DNA of 21,362 nucleotides from Flavipsychrobacter stenotrophus. GTDB taxonomy: Bacteria > Bacteroidota > Bacteroidia > Chitinophagales > Chitinophagaceae. This document shows, piece by piece, positions 1 to 8,800 of this stretch. The translations under genes and the position numbers were made by a program. A model generated the notes under the pieces. The model did not search any database. It was given only the letters and a program-made list of their open reading frames with translations, and was not told where the DNA came from. The stretch spans positions 1-21,362 of the forward strand of contig CANCOG010000019.1 of the NCBI GenBank assembly GCA_947379685.1. The letters run 5' to 3'. Numbering within the stretch: position 1 is the first letter of the stretch; every line of letters begins with the position of its first letter.

Positions 1-219
1 GTTAATAACCAGCATAAACAGATTCGAGATTTCCTGGCACCATTCAACGGTGTCGCCACTAAATATCTGCCAAACTATTTGAACTGGTTTATATACCGCC
101 AAAGTCAAAAGGAAAATCGGGCAAAGGTCAAGGATATGCTATACACAACCCTTGCAGCTTCTACTGCATTGGCTTGGTTGATTCAAATTTGTCAAGAAGA
201 AATCTTAATTAGAACTTAG
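1..219 (+). CDS. C-terminal fragment of an IS1595-like (ISXO2-type) transposase
   Basis: The reading frame is open from the first base of the window and ends at TAG 217-219, giving 72 residues; the start lies outside. The stretch FNGVATKYLPNYLNWFIYR (about residues 15-33) resembles the end of the DDE-type ISXO2/IS1595 transposase domain, where a GV(S/A)xKYLxxYLxxF segment follows the last catalytic residue. The catalytic acidic residues would be upstream, so activity cannot be judged. No terminal inverted repeat or target duplication could be recognised downstream, so the right end of any insertion sequence is not defined. The family call rests on this short motif alone. Another DDE transposase group is possible. 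Confidence 0.6.
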   Translation, partial: VNNQHKQIRDFLAPFNGVATKYLPNYLNWFIYRQSQKENRAKVKDMLYTTLAASTALAWLIQICQEEILIRT

Positions 220-238
220 CCAATAAATGCTAATGTAT

Positions 239-256
239 TTCATGATATGAATTTTT
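239..256 (+). terminator. Weak AT-rich hairpin after the transposase gene
   Basis: TTCAT and ATGAA form a 5-bp stem with a 3-nt loop, followed by five T residues on the + strand. It lies 20 bases past the transposase stop. The stem is short and AT-rich, so terminator activity is uncertain. Confidence 0.3.
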
Positions 257-257
257 A

Positions 258-416
258 TTAATTTCTTGACGATTGATTGATAGTGTTAATTTGCTTATCG
301 AGTTCGGCAATATGATGGGCTGCGGATATCCATAATACCGCCGTAGTAATTATAGCCAGAGCAAGAAAAATAAATAGAATAATTTTCAATTTTTGTGCTT
401 TGCCAGTTGGGGACAT
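258..416 (-). CDS. Small single-pass membrane protein (52 aa)
   Basis: An ATG at 416 opens a 52-codon frame ending at TAA 258-260. The product has a short basic N-terminus (SPTGKAQKLK), one hydrophobic segment at about residues 11-31 ending in a Trp, and a polar tail (HHIAELDKQINTINQSSRN). The charge pattern suggests an N-in, C-out inner-membrane orientation. It starts 24 bases after the stop of the small gene at 441-635, so the two probably share a transcript. The K-L-(18)-W spacing resembles that gene and the 47-residue gene at 10246-10389. No known family is recognised. Support is the membrane profile and the gene arrangement; a chance frame remains possible at this length. Confidence 0.5.
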   Translation of the reverse strand: MSPTGKAQKLKIILFIFLALAIITTAVLWISAAHHIAELDKQINTINQSSRN

Positions 417-440
417 AATCTTAAAAAGTTGGTCTTTATT

Positions 441-635
441 TTAGAAAAGGTTTATATATTTCTGAGTAGCGGACATCCAGGCGACGTGAAATATTACCAC
501 TTGCGCTGATGCATCGGCCTGTCGGTTAAACCAGATCCATATACATATGACGAGCAATGTTGCAATAATTGCAACAGCTATCATTAAGAAATTATACAGC
601 TTAATTGTTCGTATTTTTTGTTGTTCCGGCTTCAT
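441..635 (-). CDS. Small single-pass membrane protein (64 aa)
   Basis: The frame is open from 671, but the ATG at 635 (MKPEQQKIRTIKLYNF) is preferred. A TAnnTTTG promoter box (640-647) lies just upstream of it, and would place the longer form before the transcription start. The 64-residue product has a basic N-terminus, a strongly hydrophobic segment at about residues 15-35 ending in WIW, and a C-terminal part with no recognisable domain. It appears to be the first gene of a two-gene unit with 258-416. The repeats at 680-719 are probably its control region. The function is unknown; similarity to the two other small membrane proteins here is limited to the basic-KL-hydrophobic-W plan. Confidence 0.55.
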   Translation of the reverse strand: MKPEQQKIRTIKLYNFLMIAVAIIATLLVICIWIWFNRQADASAQVVIFHVAWMSATQKYINLF

Positions 636-639
636 GATG

Positions 640-671
640 CAAACGTAACATGGCGGCAAGCCGACATCCAA
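640..671 (-). promoter_or_regulatory. Candidate Bacteroidota promoter for the 441-635 gene
   Basis: On the minus strand TACGTTTG (640-647) matches the Bacteroidota -7 consensus TAnnTTTG. A TTG (669-671) lies 21 bp upstream, close to the usual 19-21 bp to the -33 element. Only 4 nt separate the box from the ATG at 635, so the transcript would be leaderless or nearly so. Confidence 0.45.
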
Positions 672-679
672 ATATTTCC

Positions 680-719
680 CGTCACACCTGTATCACAGGG
701 CCGTCACAATAGCGTCACA
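680..719 (+). promoter_or_regulatory. Four CGTCACA-like repeats phased at 11 bp (candidate operator)
   Basis: CGTCACA occurs at 680-686, 702-708 and 713-719, with a variant TATCACA at 691-697. All four start exactly 11 bp apart, about one helical turn. Seven-base direct repeats with 4-bp spacers are the known layout of sites for OmpR/PhoB-type response regulators (the E. coli Pho box is CTGTCAT repeated every 11 bp). The array sits just upstream of the candidate -33 element of the small membrane protein operon. No OmpR-type regulator is encoded in the window, so the binding protein is unknown. Confidence 0.5.
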
Positions 720-836
720 GAAAGTTAGAAACTTGATTTACATACCTTTAAACAATACATTTTCACACTCTACATCACCAAAATCTTGTACTTGTCTTTA
801 AGAAAGAGTGAAAATCGTTGTCCAAACGGGAGTAGA

Positions 837-883
837 TTGTATAGTACAACTGGCGGGGTTGCACTTTGAAAATTGCCCCGCCA
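837..883. other. Two inverted repeats in the 636-954 gene-free region
   Basis: TTGTA-TAG-TACAA (837-849) is a perfect short palindrome. It is followed at once by a GC-rich hairpin, TGGCGGGG (851-858) pairing with CCCCGCCA (876-883) across a 17-nt loop. Neither is followed by a T-run on either strand, so this does not look like an intrinsic terminator. The rest of 636-954, apart from the repeats at 680-719, the promoter and the terminator at 907-932, shows no credible gene. The structure could belong to a small RNA or be remnant DNA. Confidence 0.35.
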
Positions 884-906
884 GATTACATATATGCATC
901 CAAATG

Positions 907-932
907 AAAAATGACGCCTTAATGGGCGTCAT
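907..932 (-). terminator. Intrinsic terminator of the TPR-HTH regulator gene
   Basis: ATGACGCC (911-918) and GGCGTCAT (925-932) form a perfect 8-bp stem with a 6-nt loop. On the minus strand it is followed by TTTT (907-910). It lies 22 bases past the stop of the gene at 955-2646. Confidence 0.8.
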
Positions 933-954
933 TCATAAAAGCATTAGCATTAAA

Positions 955-2646
955 TCAAATATTGTTAACCATATCTTCTATTACAAACTCTTCACCTACA
1001 TTCAATTTCTTGCGCAGCCTGTATTTATAGTTTCGGATGGTATTGGGGGACACACCTAGCATAGCCGCCATTTCCTTAGGGGACAATTTCAGTTTGACGA
1101 GCGCCAGGAAACGTTGTTCGGTGGCGGTCAGATCAGGAATTTTTTTATTCAGTCTATCAAAAAAACCTCTATGTACCTTTTCAAAAAGTCTTCGGAAATT
1201 TTCCCACTGTTCGTCGGTTAACAAAACCGCACCTTCCAGTTGCGCACGTGCCTCCGCATTGCTGTTCTCCTTTTCTGTATTTTCGAATTGAGCAATCAGT
1301 TCATCTTTTTCTTCAGCCATTTGCCTGAAATTGATCAACTTGGCAGTTGCTTCATTCAGTTCTGCCTCGGCGGTCCTGAATTCTGCGGCTAGCTTCTTTT
1401 GTTTAAGACGCTGGCGATTAATGAACAACATGCTTATTATTGACAATAAAACAGTCAGTCCAACTAGTGAATTGCGAATGAGTACCTGCCTTGATCTCTC
1501 TGCTTCGATCTGTTCTGCTTCAAATTTACTTTCAACATATGCTTCTTTTTCACGGGCCCGTGTAAGGTTACTTGCCATTTGCTCAGAATGAAACAGGTCT
1601 TTTACCCTGGACTCGGAATCGGAATAAATATAAGCCTGTCGCATATCTCCCCCTGCCGCATAAAGCCTGGACATAATTTTAAACTTCTGCGCCATCAAGT
1701 TATAATCATTTGAAAAGTGACCATCGGTATCAATTTGTGCGGCCAATTGCAATTCTTCATTCGCAGATCTTGTGTCGTTCGTACGCAAGTATATATCGGT
1801 CAACAAGTAAATTGAACTAAGTGCGTTCTTTCGTTCTTTGTTCCTTATGCTCGCGTCAACATTCAGCTTTAGAAGGGGTACTGCCTCTGGGAAGCGCCCC
1901 TGATGATAATACGTGATACCAATATTCCCCGAAATTATACCCTTCCACAACTCCTCATGAGTGTCAATAGATTTCTCCAAAGCAATTTTGAAATAAATCA
2001 ATGAGCTATCGTAAAGCTTCATTTTCTGATAACACATACCGATTGTGTTATAAGTAGTGATGATTTTATCAAACCTGCGTTGTTTGATCTCCAGTGCTTT
2101 GTTGAAGAACGTGATGGCATTCCTGAAGTCATCGTATCTGAAATATGCACCACCAAGCGAATAAAGATATTCCTGCTTCCTGGGAAATTCAAAAGGATCA
2201 AGATTTCTGTAAATACTATATGCATACAGGTAATTTTCAAATGCAACACTGTTTCGATTTAACCTATCGTAATAAAAATCACCTGCATTTTGTAAAATAG
2301 TGGCCTCAATATATTTTGATGACTTTCCATATTTATTGTGCAATCCAAACATCACTTTTATCAGTGAATCAGAAAGTAAGGGATTGTGATCAACGTCCAG
2401 CTTACACTGGATCAATTTAAGCATTACAAACAAATCGTCGTCGTTACGCACAGCCCATTCCGTCAGAGACCGAATCCTGACCGCCGCTTTTTCATACGGC
2501 CGTAACCAATACAATGTATCAGAGAGCGCCTCACAGAAATCAGATTTTTCGCGAAAAGGTTTCTTCAACAAATAGGTTGGCTGTGCCTTAGCTTCCGGAC
2601 AGCAAAAAAGCAGGAAAAAGAATATCAGCCACCCAATGTATTTCAT
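955..2646 (-). CDS. Membrane-tethered TPR regulator with C-terminal LuxR-type HTH
   Basis: 563 residues. A signal peptide (residues 1-21, ending AKAQ) is followed by an export-side region of TPR-like helical repeats to about residue 370. A transmembrane segment at about 388-409 leads to a charged coiled coil (about 410-475) and a LuxR/GerE-like helix-turn-helix at about 506-549, with LTATEQRFLALV, LSPKEMAAMLGVSPNTIRNY and KYRLRKKLN. There is no receiver or kinase domain, so it would be a one-component regulator that senses outside and binds DNA from the membrane. This architecture is common in Bacteroidota, usually with unknown ligand. Its TPR half is clearly related to that of the kinase at 11371-13335 (shared EFPRKxxYL, NIGITYYHQ). 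The ATG at 2646 fits the signal peptide; no convincing promoter was found. Confidence 0.85.
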   Translation of the reverse strand: MKYIGWLIFFFLLFCCPEAKAQPTYLLKKPFREKSDFCEALSDTLYWLRPYEKAAVRIRSLTEWAVRNDDDLFVMLKLIQCKLDVDHNPLLSDSLIKVMFGLHNKYGKSSKYIEATILQNAGDFYYDRLNRNSVAFENYLYAYSIYRNLDPFEFPRKQEYLYSLGGAYFRYDDFRNAITFFNKALEIKQRRFDKIITTYNTIGMCYQKMKLYDSSLIYFKIALEKSIDTHEELWKGIISGNIGITYYHQGRFPEAVPLLKLNVDASIRNKERKNALSSIYLLTDIYLRTNDTRSANEELQLAAQIDTDGHFSNDYNLMAQKFKIMSRLYAAGGDMRQAYIYSDSESRVKDLFHSEQMASNLTRAREKEAYVESKFEAEQIEAERSRQVLIRNSLVGLTVLLSIISMLFINRQRLKQKKLAAEFRTAEAELNEATAKLINFRQMAEEKDELIAQFENTEKENSNAEARAQLEGAVLLTDEQWENFRRLFEKVHRGFFDRLNKKIPDLTATEQRFLALVKLKLSPKEMAAMLGVSPNTIRNYKYRLRKKLNVGEEFVIEDMVNNI

Positions 2647-2754
2647 TTGTGACGCAAAGTAAATAATTAACTACCAGATCGTGTAGTGCATTAAAATCAA
2701 ATCCATAAATAAAAGACTACATATCCTTAATGAACATACCAATAATCTGGCAGG

Positions 2755-2786
2755 AAAAAGCCGTCTCAAAACCAGATTGAGACGGC
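2755..2786 (-). terminator. Intrinsic terminator of the giant adhesin-like gene
   Basis: GCCGTCTCAA (2760-2769) pairs perfectly with TTGAGACGGC (2777-2786) across a 7-nt loop. A minus-strand TTTTT (2755-2759) follows. It lies about 43 bases beyond the stop of the gene at 2829-9185. Confidence 0.85.
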
Positions 2787-2828
2787 CAAATATTAATCAA
2801 TATAACTTTTTTGTTTTAGGCAGGCGTA

Positions 2829-5800
2829 TTATCTTACCGGCAAAGCGTCATGGCGACCAGATTTCTGGTTCATCAGGGTTTCTATCTTCTCCAGGCGAGC
2901 GGCATAATCGGCCTTTATTTTTTCAATCTCGCTCTTTAGGTCTGTATTTTCTTTTTGCAGATCACTAGTTCTTTTCACGAGCGCCTGAACTGCAATAAAT
3001 GTAACCCCTTCCATATCTGCCTGATTAATGGTGGTATCATTACCTGACGTACCAAATTTATCGTGACCAAAAGCTGCAAAGAAATCCTGAGCCATTGGAC
3101 CGTAGTGACGGAAAGAAGCGGCATCCTGTCCTTTGTAGTTCCAACTGCTCAATGGCATGCTTGAAATCTTATTCAAAAACTCATCGCCGTTCACTACAGC
3201 GAAATTCTCCTTCTTACGACGATCGGAAATCGTACTCCAGCTGTTCCCGCCTGCTGCCACCTGGGTACCAACTGTTGCCCCCGAGTTGGTATAAAGCTTA
3301 TAGCCATTCGCAAAGCGCATGGTCAGCTGGTTGGTTGTGCTGCTGGACGTTGCTGTGGTTGTACTGCTATCGCCAATAATAACAGAACCAGCCTTGGCGT
3401 TTGTAGATACATAACTACCGAGGGCCACGCTGGAGGCTCCGCTGGCTGTCGTGTGGTTGCCCATTGCAATAGCATTCGTTGCAGATGCAGTTGTGGTATT
3501 ACCAATACCTGTGGCATTCGTACCGCTTACCGTATTCGAAATACCGAGATTAGAACCTCCAGAAGTTGTTAACTGTAAACCAGCGGTGAGTGACGCATCA
3601 GTAAATAATTTGTATCCGCCGGTAAAACGCGCCTTCATCTGGTTAGCTGCATCGTTAGTTGTTGTTGTAGTTGTACTGTTATCTCCTATTATCAATGCCC
3701 CACCCAATGAATTGGTAGAAACATAACTTCCTAACGCCATACTTGATGCTCCGCTGGCGGTAAGATTATTACCTAGTGCCACTGCATCCACGCCTGATGC
3801 AGTATTGGTATAACCTATAGCATATGACGATGTATTGCTGGCGGTATTGTTGGACCCGATTGCTAATGCAGCGTTACCAGAGGCTGTGTTACCTGAACCC
3901 ATTGCTATGGCCGCACTGTTGGTGGCCTTATTTACGTTACCCATTGCAACACCCTGTGCACCTGTCACAGTATCTTTAAAGCCCATTGCCGTGCCATAGG
4001 AAGCAGTAACATAAGAGGATGTACCAGCGGCAGTTCCTCCGAAATTGGTTATTTGTAAACCCTGGTTAAGCGAATTGCTGGTCTGTAATTTGTAACCACC
4101 CGTGAAACGCATCATCATCTGGTTTACGGAATCGTTGCTCGTTACCGAAGTAGTGCTATCGCCTATGATGAATGAACCCGCTTTGCCGTTTGTTGATACA
4201 TAGCTACCAAGCGCAGTACTGGAAAATCCACTTGCCGTAAGATTGTTGCCAATTGCAGTTGCGTTGGTGCCTGAAACGGTATTTGAGGTACCGAGGTTAG
4301 AGCCCCCCGTAGTTGTAAGTTGCAAACCTGAGGTAAGACCGCTGTTACTGTACAGCTTATACCCGCCACTAAATCGCATCATCATCTGATTATAGGCGTC
4401 ATTGTTCGCAGTTGTATTAAGTGTATCACCAAATATGAAAGACCCGGTTTTGCTATTAGTGGAAACATATTTTCCCATTGCCACAGAATAATCACCAGTC
4501 GCCGTAGTATGGCTTCCAGTGGCAAGTGAGAAATTACCCGAAGCTGATGAAAAACCATTGAATGAAGCTGCGCCAATACCGCTGGCAGTACATTGATAAC
4601 CTATGGCTACGCTACCATTAGCGCTGGCATTTGAATAAATCCCCAATGCCATTGCTCCTCCACCGCTGGACGTATTCTGATACCCGATTGCTGTACTCTG
4701 CGTGTTGCTGGCAACACAACCAGAACCCATCGCAAACGACTGGCCGCCGGTTGCATTATTATCATAACCAAGGGCTACCGACTGCGCACCTGTCGCCGTA
4801 TCCAAATATCCTCCAGCTACGCTCTGATTACCAGTCGCTGAATTAGAACTTCCAAATTTAGTGCTTCCAACCGCCGAAAGCTCTAGCCCCTGGTTAAGCG
4901 AGGTATTGCTGAACAGTTTAAACCCACCTGTAAAACGCATCATCATCTGGTTGGCGGCATCATTAGACGTGGTTGAGCCTGAAGAATCACCTAAAATGAA
5001 CGCACCGGATTTGTTGTTTGTCGATACGTTTTTACCAATAGCAATTGAATTAGCTCCTGTTGCATTTGCATTATAGCCCCAGGCCATTGATGCTGTGCCG
5101 CTTGCAGTACTCGTTACTCCACCAGCAAAACCCCATAGGCCACTGGCAGTGTTCTGCTGACCGGTTGCGAAGCTCTGATTTCCACTGCACCTGTTCAGGT
5201 ATCCGAATGCAGCCGCATTGGTGCCAGACACAGTATCCTGGGAGCCCATTGCCAATGAACCATAGCCCGATGCATTAGATGAGCCGCCTAACGCCATACG
5301 TGCGTTTGAACTGACTAGCAGGCCGGTACTTCCATCGGCAGTAAGTAAATAGCCATTGGTATAGAGATTGCTGGTAAGAGTGTCATCAAAAGTTGCAGAA
5401 GCCTGCGCAACTGAAACAACACTATCCACGTATCCTTTATCGGTTAGTGAGCGGGCGTCATAGCTACCGCTTACGTTGTTCATGTATTTAAAAACTCCTG
5501 CGTTTGTGAGCCGTACGCCTTGCGTACCCAATGAATTTGTATACAGTTTATAGCCACCGTTAAATCGCATCATCATCTGATCAATGGCGTCGTTCTTAGT
5601 TATGGTACTGCCGATAGTACCATCGCCAAAAATAAACGAACCCGTGTAATTATTGGTAGAAATATAAGAACCTAGGGCATGGCTGTTAGAACCACTCGCT
5701 GTTGCATAGGCTCCGCGGGCACTACAGAAGAACCCGCTTGCGGTAGTATAAGAACCTTCTGCTAATGAGGCCATACCACTTGCATTACAACGATTTCCCA

Positions 5801-8800
5801 ACGCAAAAGATGCGTCGCCCGATGCTGTATCCTGATAACCAAGTGCTATAGAAGCCATTCCACTTGCAAGCCCGTTATAACCTAGCACATTAGAGTATTG
5901 ACCTATTCCGGAGTCATCCCATTGTGCCCCATCTACACTTCCTGCTCTGAATGCTGCCTTAGACGGATACCAAAGCATTCTTGTTCCAGCCCCTGACACT
6001 GACAACGCTGAGCCGCCGCCGTATGTACCGGTATCCACAAAAATACCGTTTCCATACATACTAACCCCGGTGGTACCATCCGCGCTAATCAGGTATCCAT
6101 TAGTGTATAAATTGCGGGTAAGTGTATCATTAAATGTCGCAGTTGTAGCCGAAACTGCAACAACGCTATCTACGTAACCTTTGTCTGTTAATGAACGGGA
6201 ATCATAACTACCACTAACGTTATTCATATATTTAAGAACACCGGAGTTGGTGAGCACAGCACCTTGTGTTCCTGCAGTGTTAGTGAACAATTTATAGCCA
6301 CCTGTGAAACGCATCATCATTTGATTTACCGCATCATTAAAAGTAAATGACGTTGCCGTGGTATCGCCCATAATAAACGAACCTGCCTTGTTGTTTGTAC
6401 TTACATTGAAACCCATTGCAACAGAGTTATTGCCTGTCGCATCGGCCTGGTGACCAATTGCTGCGGCATATTGCCCGGAAGCTGTATTGCTGCTACCGAG
6501 TGCAACAGCTCCCCGGTTGCTTGCATTAAGGTATATGCCAAGGGCAACTGCCCCCCAGTCCGAGGCTGTATTATTGGTTCCCGCGGTAAAGCTCCCCTGC
6601 CCGGTAGAACTATTATTTGACCCAACAGAAATTGAATGATCTCCCGATGCTGTACTGTTATTACCAATTGCGATGCATCCTGCCCCTGTTGCCCTGTTGG
6701 TAGTACCTATTGCTATTGCACCGGTTCCGCTGGCGTTACTGCCAGATCCCGCTGCGAAATTCCCAGTATTACTGGCGGTGTCGCCCGAACCAAATGCAAC
6801 CGATGAAATACCAGATGCGATATTACTGCTACCGAATGCTGTTGACTGCTGACCTATGTTAGCGTCATCCATTTGGGTGCCTGAAACAGTACCGGCTCTG
6901 AAGGCAGCTTTTTTAGGATACCAAAACATTCGGGTACCTGCTCCTGAAACAGGAAGCAACGAGCCGCTGCCATAGGTACCAGTATCTACCATTACACCGT
7001 TGCTATACATCTTGATACCCGTAGTCCCATCAGCTGTAACGAGGTAGCCATTAGTGTATAAATTGCTGATCAAAGTGTCATCAAAAGCTGAACTGGTGGC
7101 CGAGGCTGCAACAACGCTATCTACATAACCTTTATCTGTCAATGACCTTGTATCGTAGCTTCCGCTTACATTGTTCATGTATTTTAACACCCCACCATTT
7201 GTTAGCTGAGCACCCTGTGTAGCCGATGAATTCGTATATAGCTTGTAACCTCCGCTAAAGCGCATCATCATCTGGTTTGCCACATCATTAGTTGTTGGCG
7301 ATGCGGCCGTAGTATCGCCAAAAATGAATGACCCTTGCTTGCCGTTGGTAGAAACATTGTATCCCATAGCAACTGAATTATCTCCGGTTGCCATTGCCTG
7401 GCGCCCCATAGCAAACCCATATAAGCCGCTCGCTGTATTGCTGCTACCCATAGCCACTGCTCCCATATTTGAAGCTGTATTATAGAGCCCCTGAGCCACA
7501 GCCCCGACATTTGAAGCTGTGTTATTATAGCCCTGAGCTACCGACCCGTAGCCCGAAGATGTATTGTTATACCCTGCCCCAATACTACCTGTGCCGGAAG
7601 CAGTATTGTATTGGCCCAATGCCATAGAACCGGAACCGGTAGAATTGTTCAATAATCCGATACCTGCCGAAGTAAAATTACTCACTGTATTCTGATAACC
7701 CGCTCCAAAAGCCTGGTTACCGCTCACTGTGTTCCATTGGCCAAATGCTGAAGACTGCGAACCACTGGCTGTATTGTTCCATCCAAACGCAACCGAGTTG
7801 CTGCCTATGTTGGCATCATCCCATTGCGACCCGCTCAATGCCCCGGCCCTGAAAGCCGCCTTTTTAGGGTACCAGAACATTCTGGTGCCAGCGCCTGAAA
7901 TGGCCAGGCTTGAACCTATACCCAATGTCCCCGTATCCATAAGCAACCCATTACTACCCATAGACAAGCCTGTAGCACCATCAGCTGTTACCAGGTAACC
8001 GCTGGTGTATAAATTGCGCGTCAATGTATCGTTAAACATAGCAGTTACAGCAGCTGCGGAGATAACGCTATCCACATACCCTTTATCAGTTAGCGAACGC
8101 ACATCATAGCTACCACTTACATTGTTCATGTATTTCAGTACGCCGCCGTTGGTCAATTCCGCTCCCTGAGTGCCGCTTGAGTTCGTGTACAGTTTATAAC
8201 CACCGTTAAAGCGCATAATCATTTGGTTTACGGCATCGTTGCTTGCTGAGCCCGATGTACTGTCACCCAGCATAAAAGAACCAGCTTTGCCATTTGTTGA
8301 TGTGCTACTGCCAATAGCTACTGAGTGGTTACCGCTTGCAACGGCATTGTTCCCAAGCGCAGTTGAAAAATTACCACTGGCAGATGCAGAGCCACCCATA
8401 GCCACTGATATGGTGCCGCTTGCTGTATTGTCGTAACCCATGGCGACTGATCCAAAACCCGAAGCGGTATTATACCTGCCAGCGGCAGTACCGCTTGCAC
8501 CCGTAGCATTGTTGTTATTACCTAGTGCAACAGCTCCGTCCTGAGTGGCAGTTGAGCTGTAACCGGATACTACTGTATGCGAAGCGGTCGCAGAACAAGC
8601 CTCCCCGGCAGCAAAGGAGTAATTGCCGGATGCCATATTGTTATACCCAAAGGCTGCTGAATAGTTGCCATTATTGCCATCATCCCAGTTAGTGCCTGAG
8701 ACACCACCCGCCCTGAAAGCTGCGTTTTTAGGATACCAGAACATACGCACACCTGCCCCTGATGCGCCCAATGAAGATCCACTGCCCAGGGCACCTGTAG

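Noticed and set aside
808..1059. 83-codon open frame on the plus strand
   Set aside because: It runs through the terminator hairpin and antisense to the HTH-coding end of the regulator gene. The start is a GTG, and the residues show no protein-like pattern.
2655..2662. TTACTTTG as a promoter box of the TPR-HTH regulator gene
   Set aside because: It mismatches TAnnTTTG at the conserved A, and no TTG is found at 19-21 bp.
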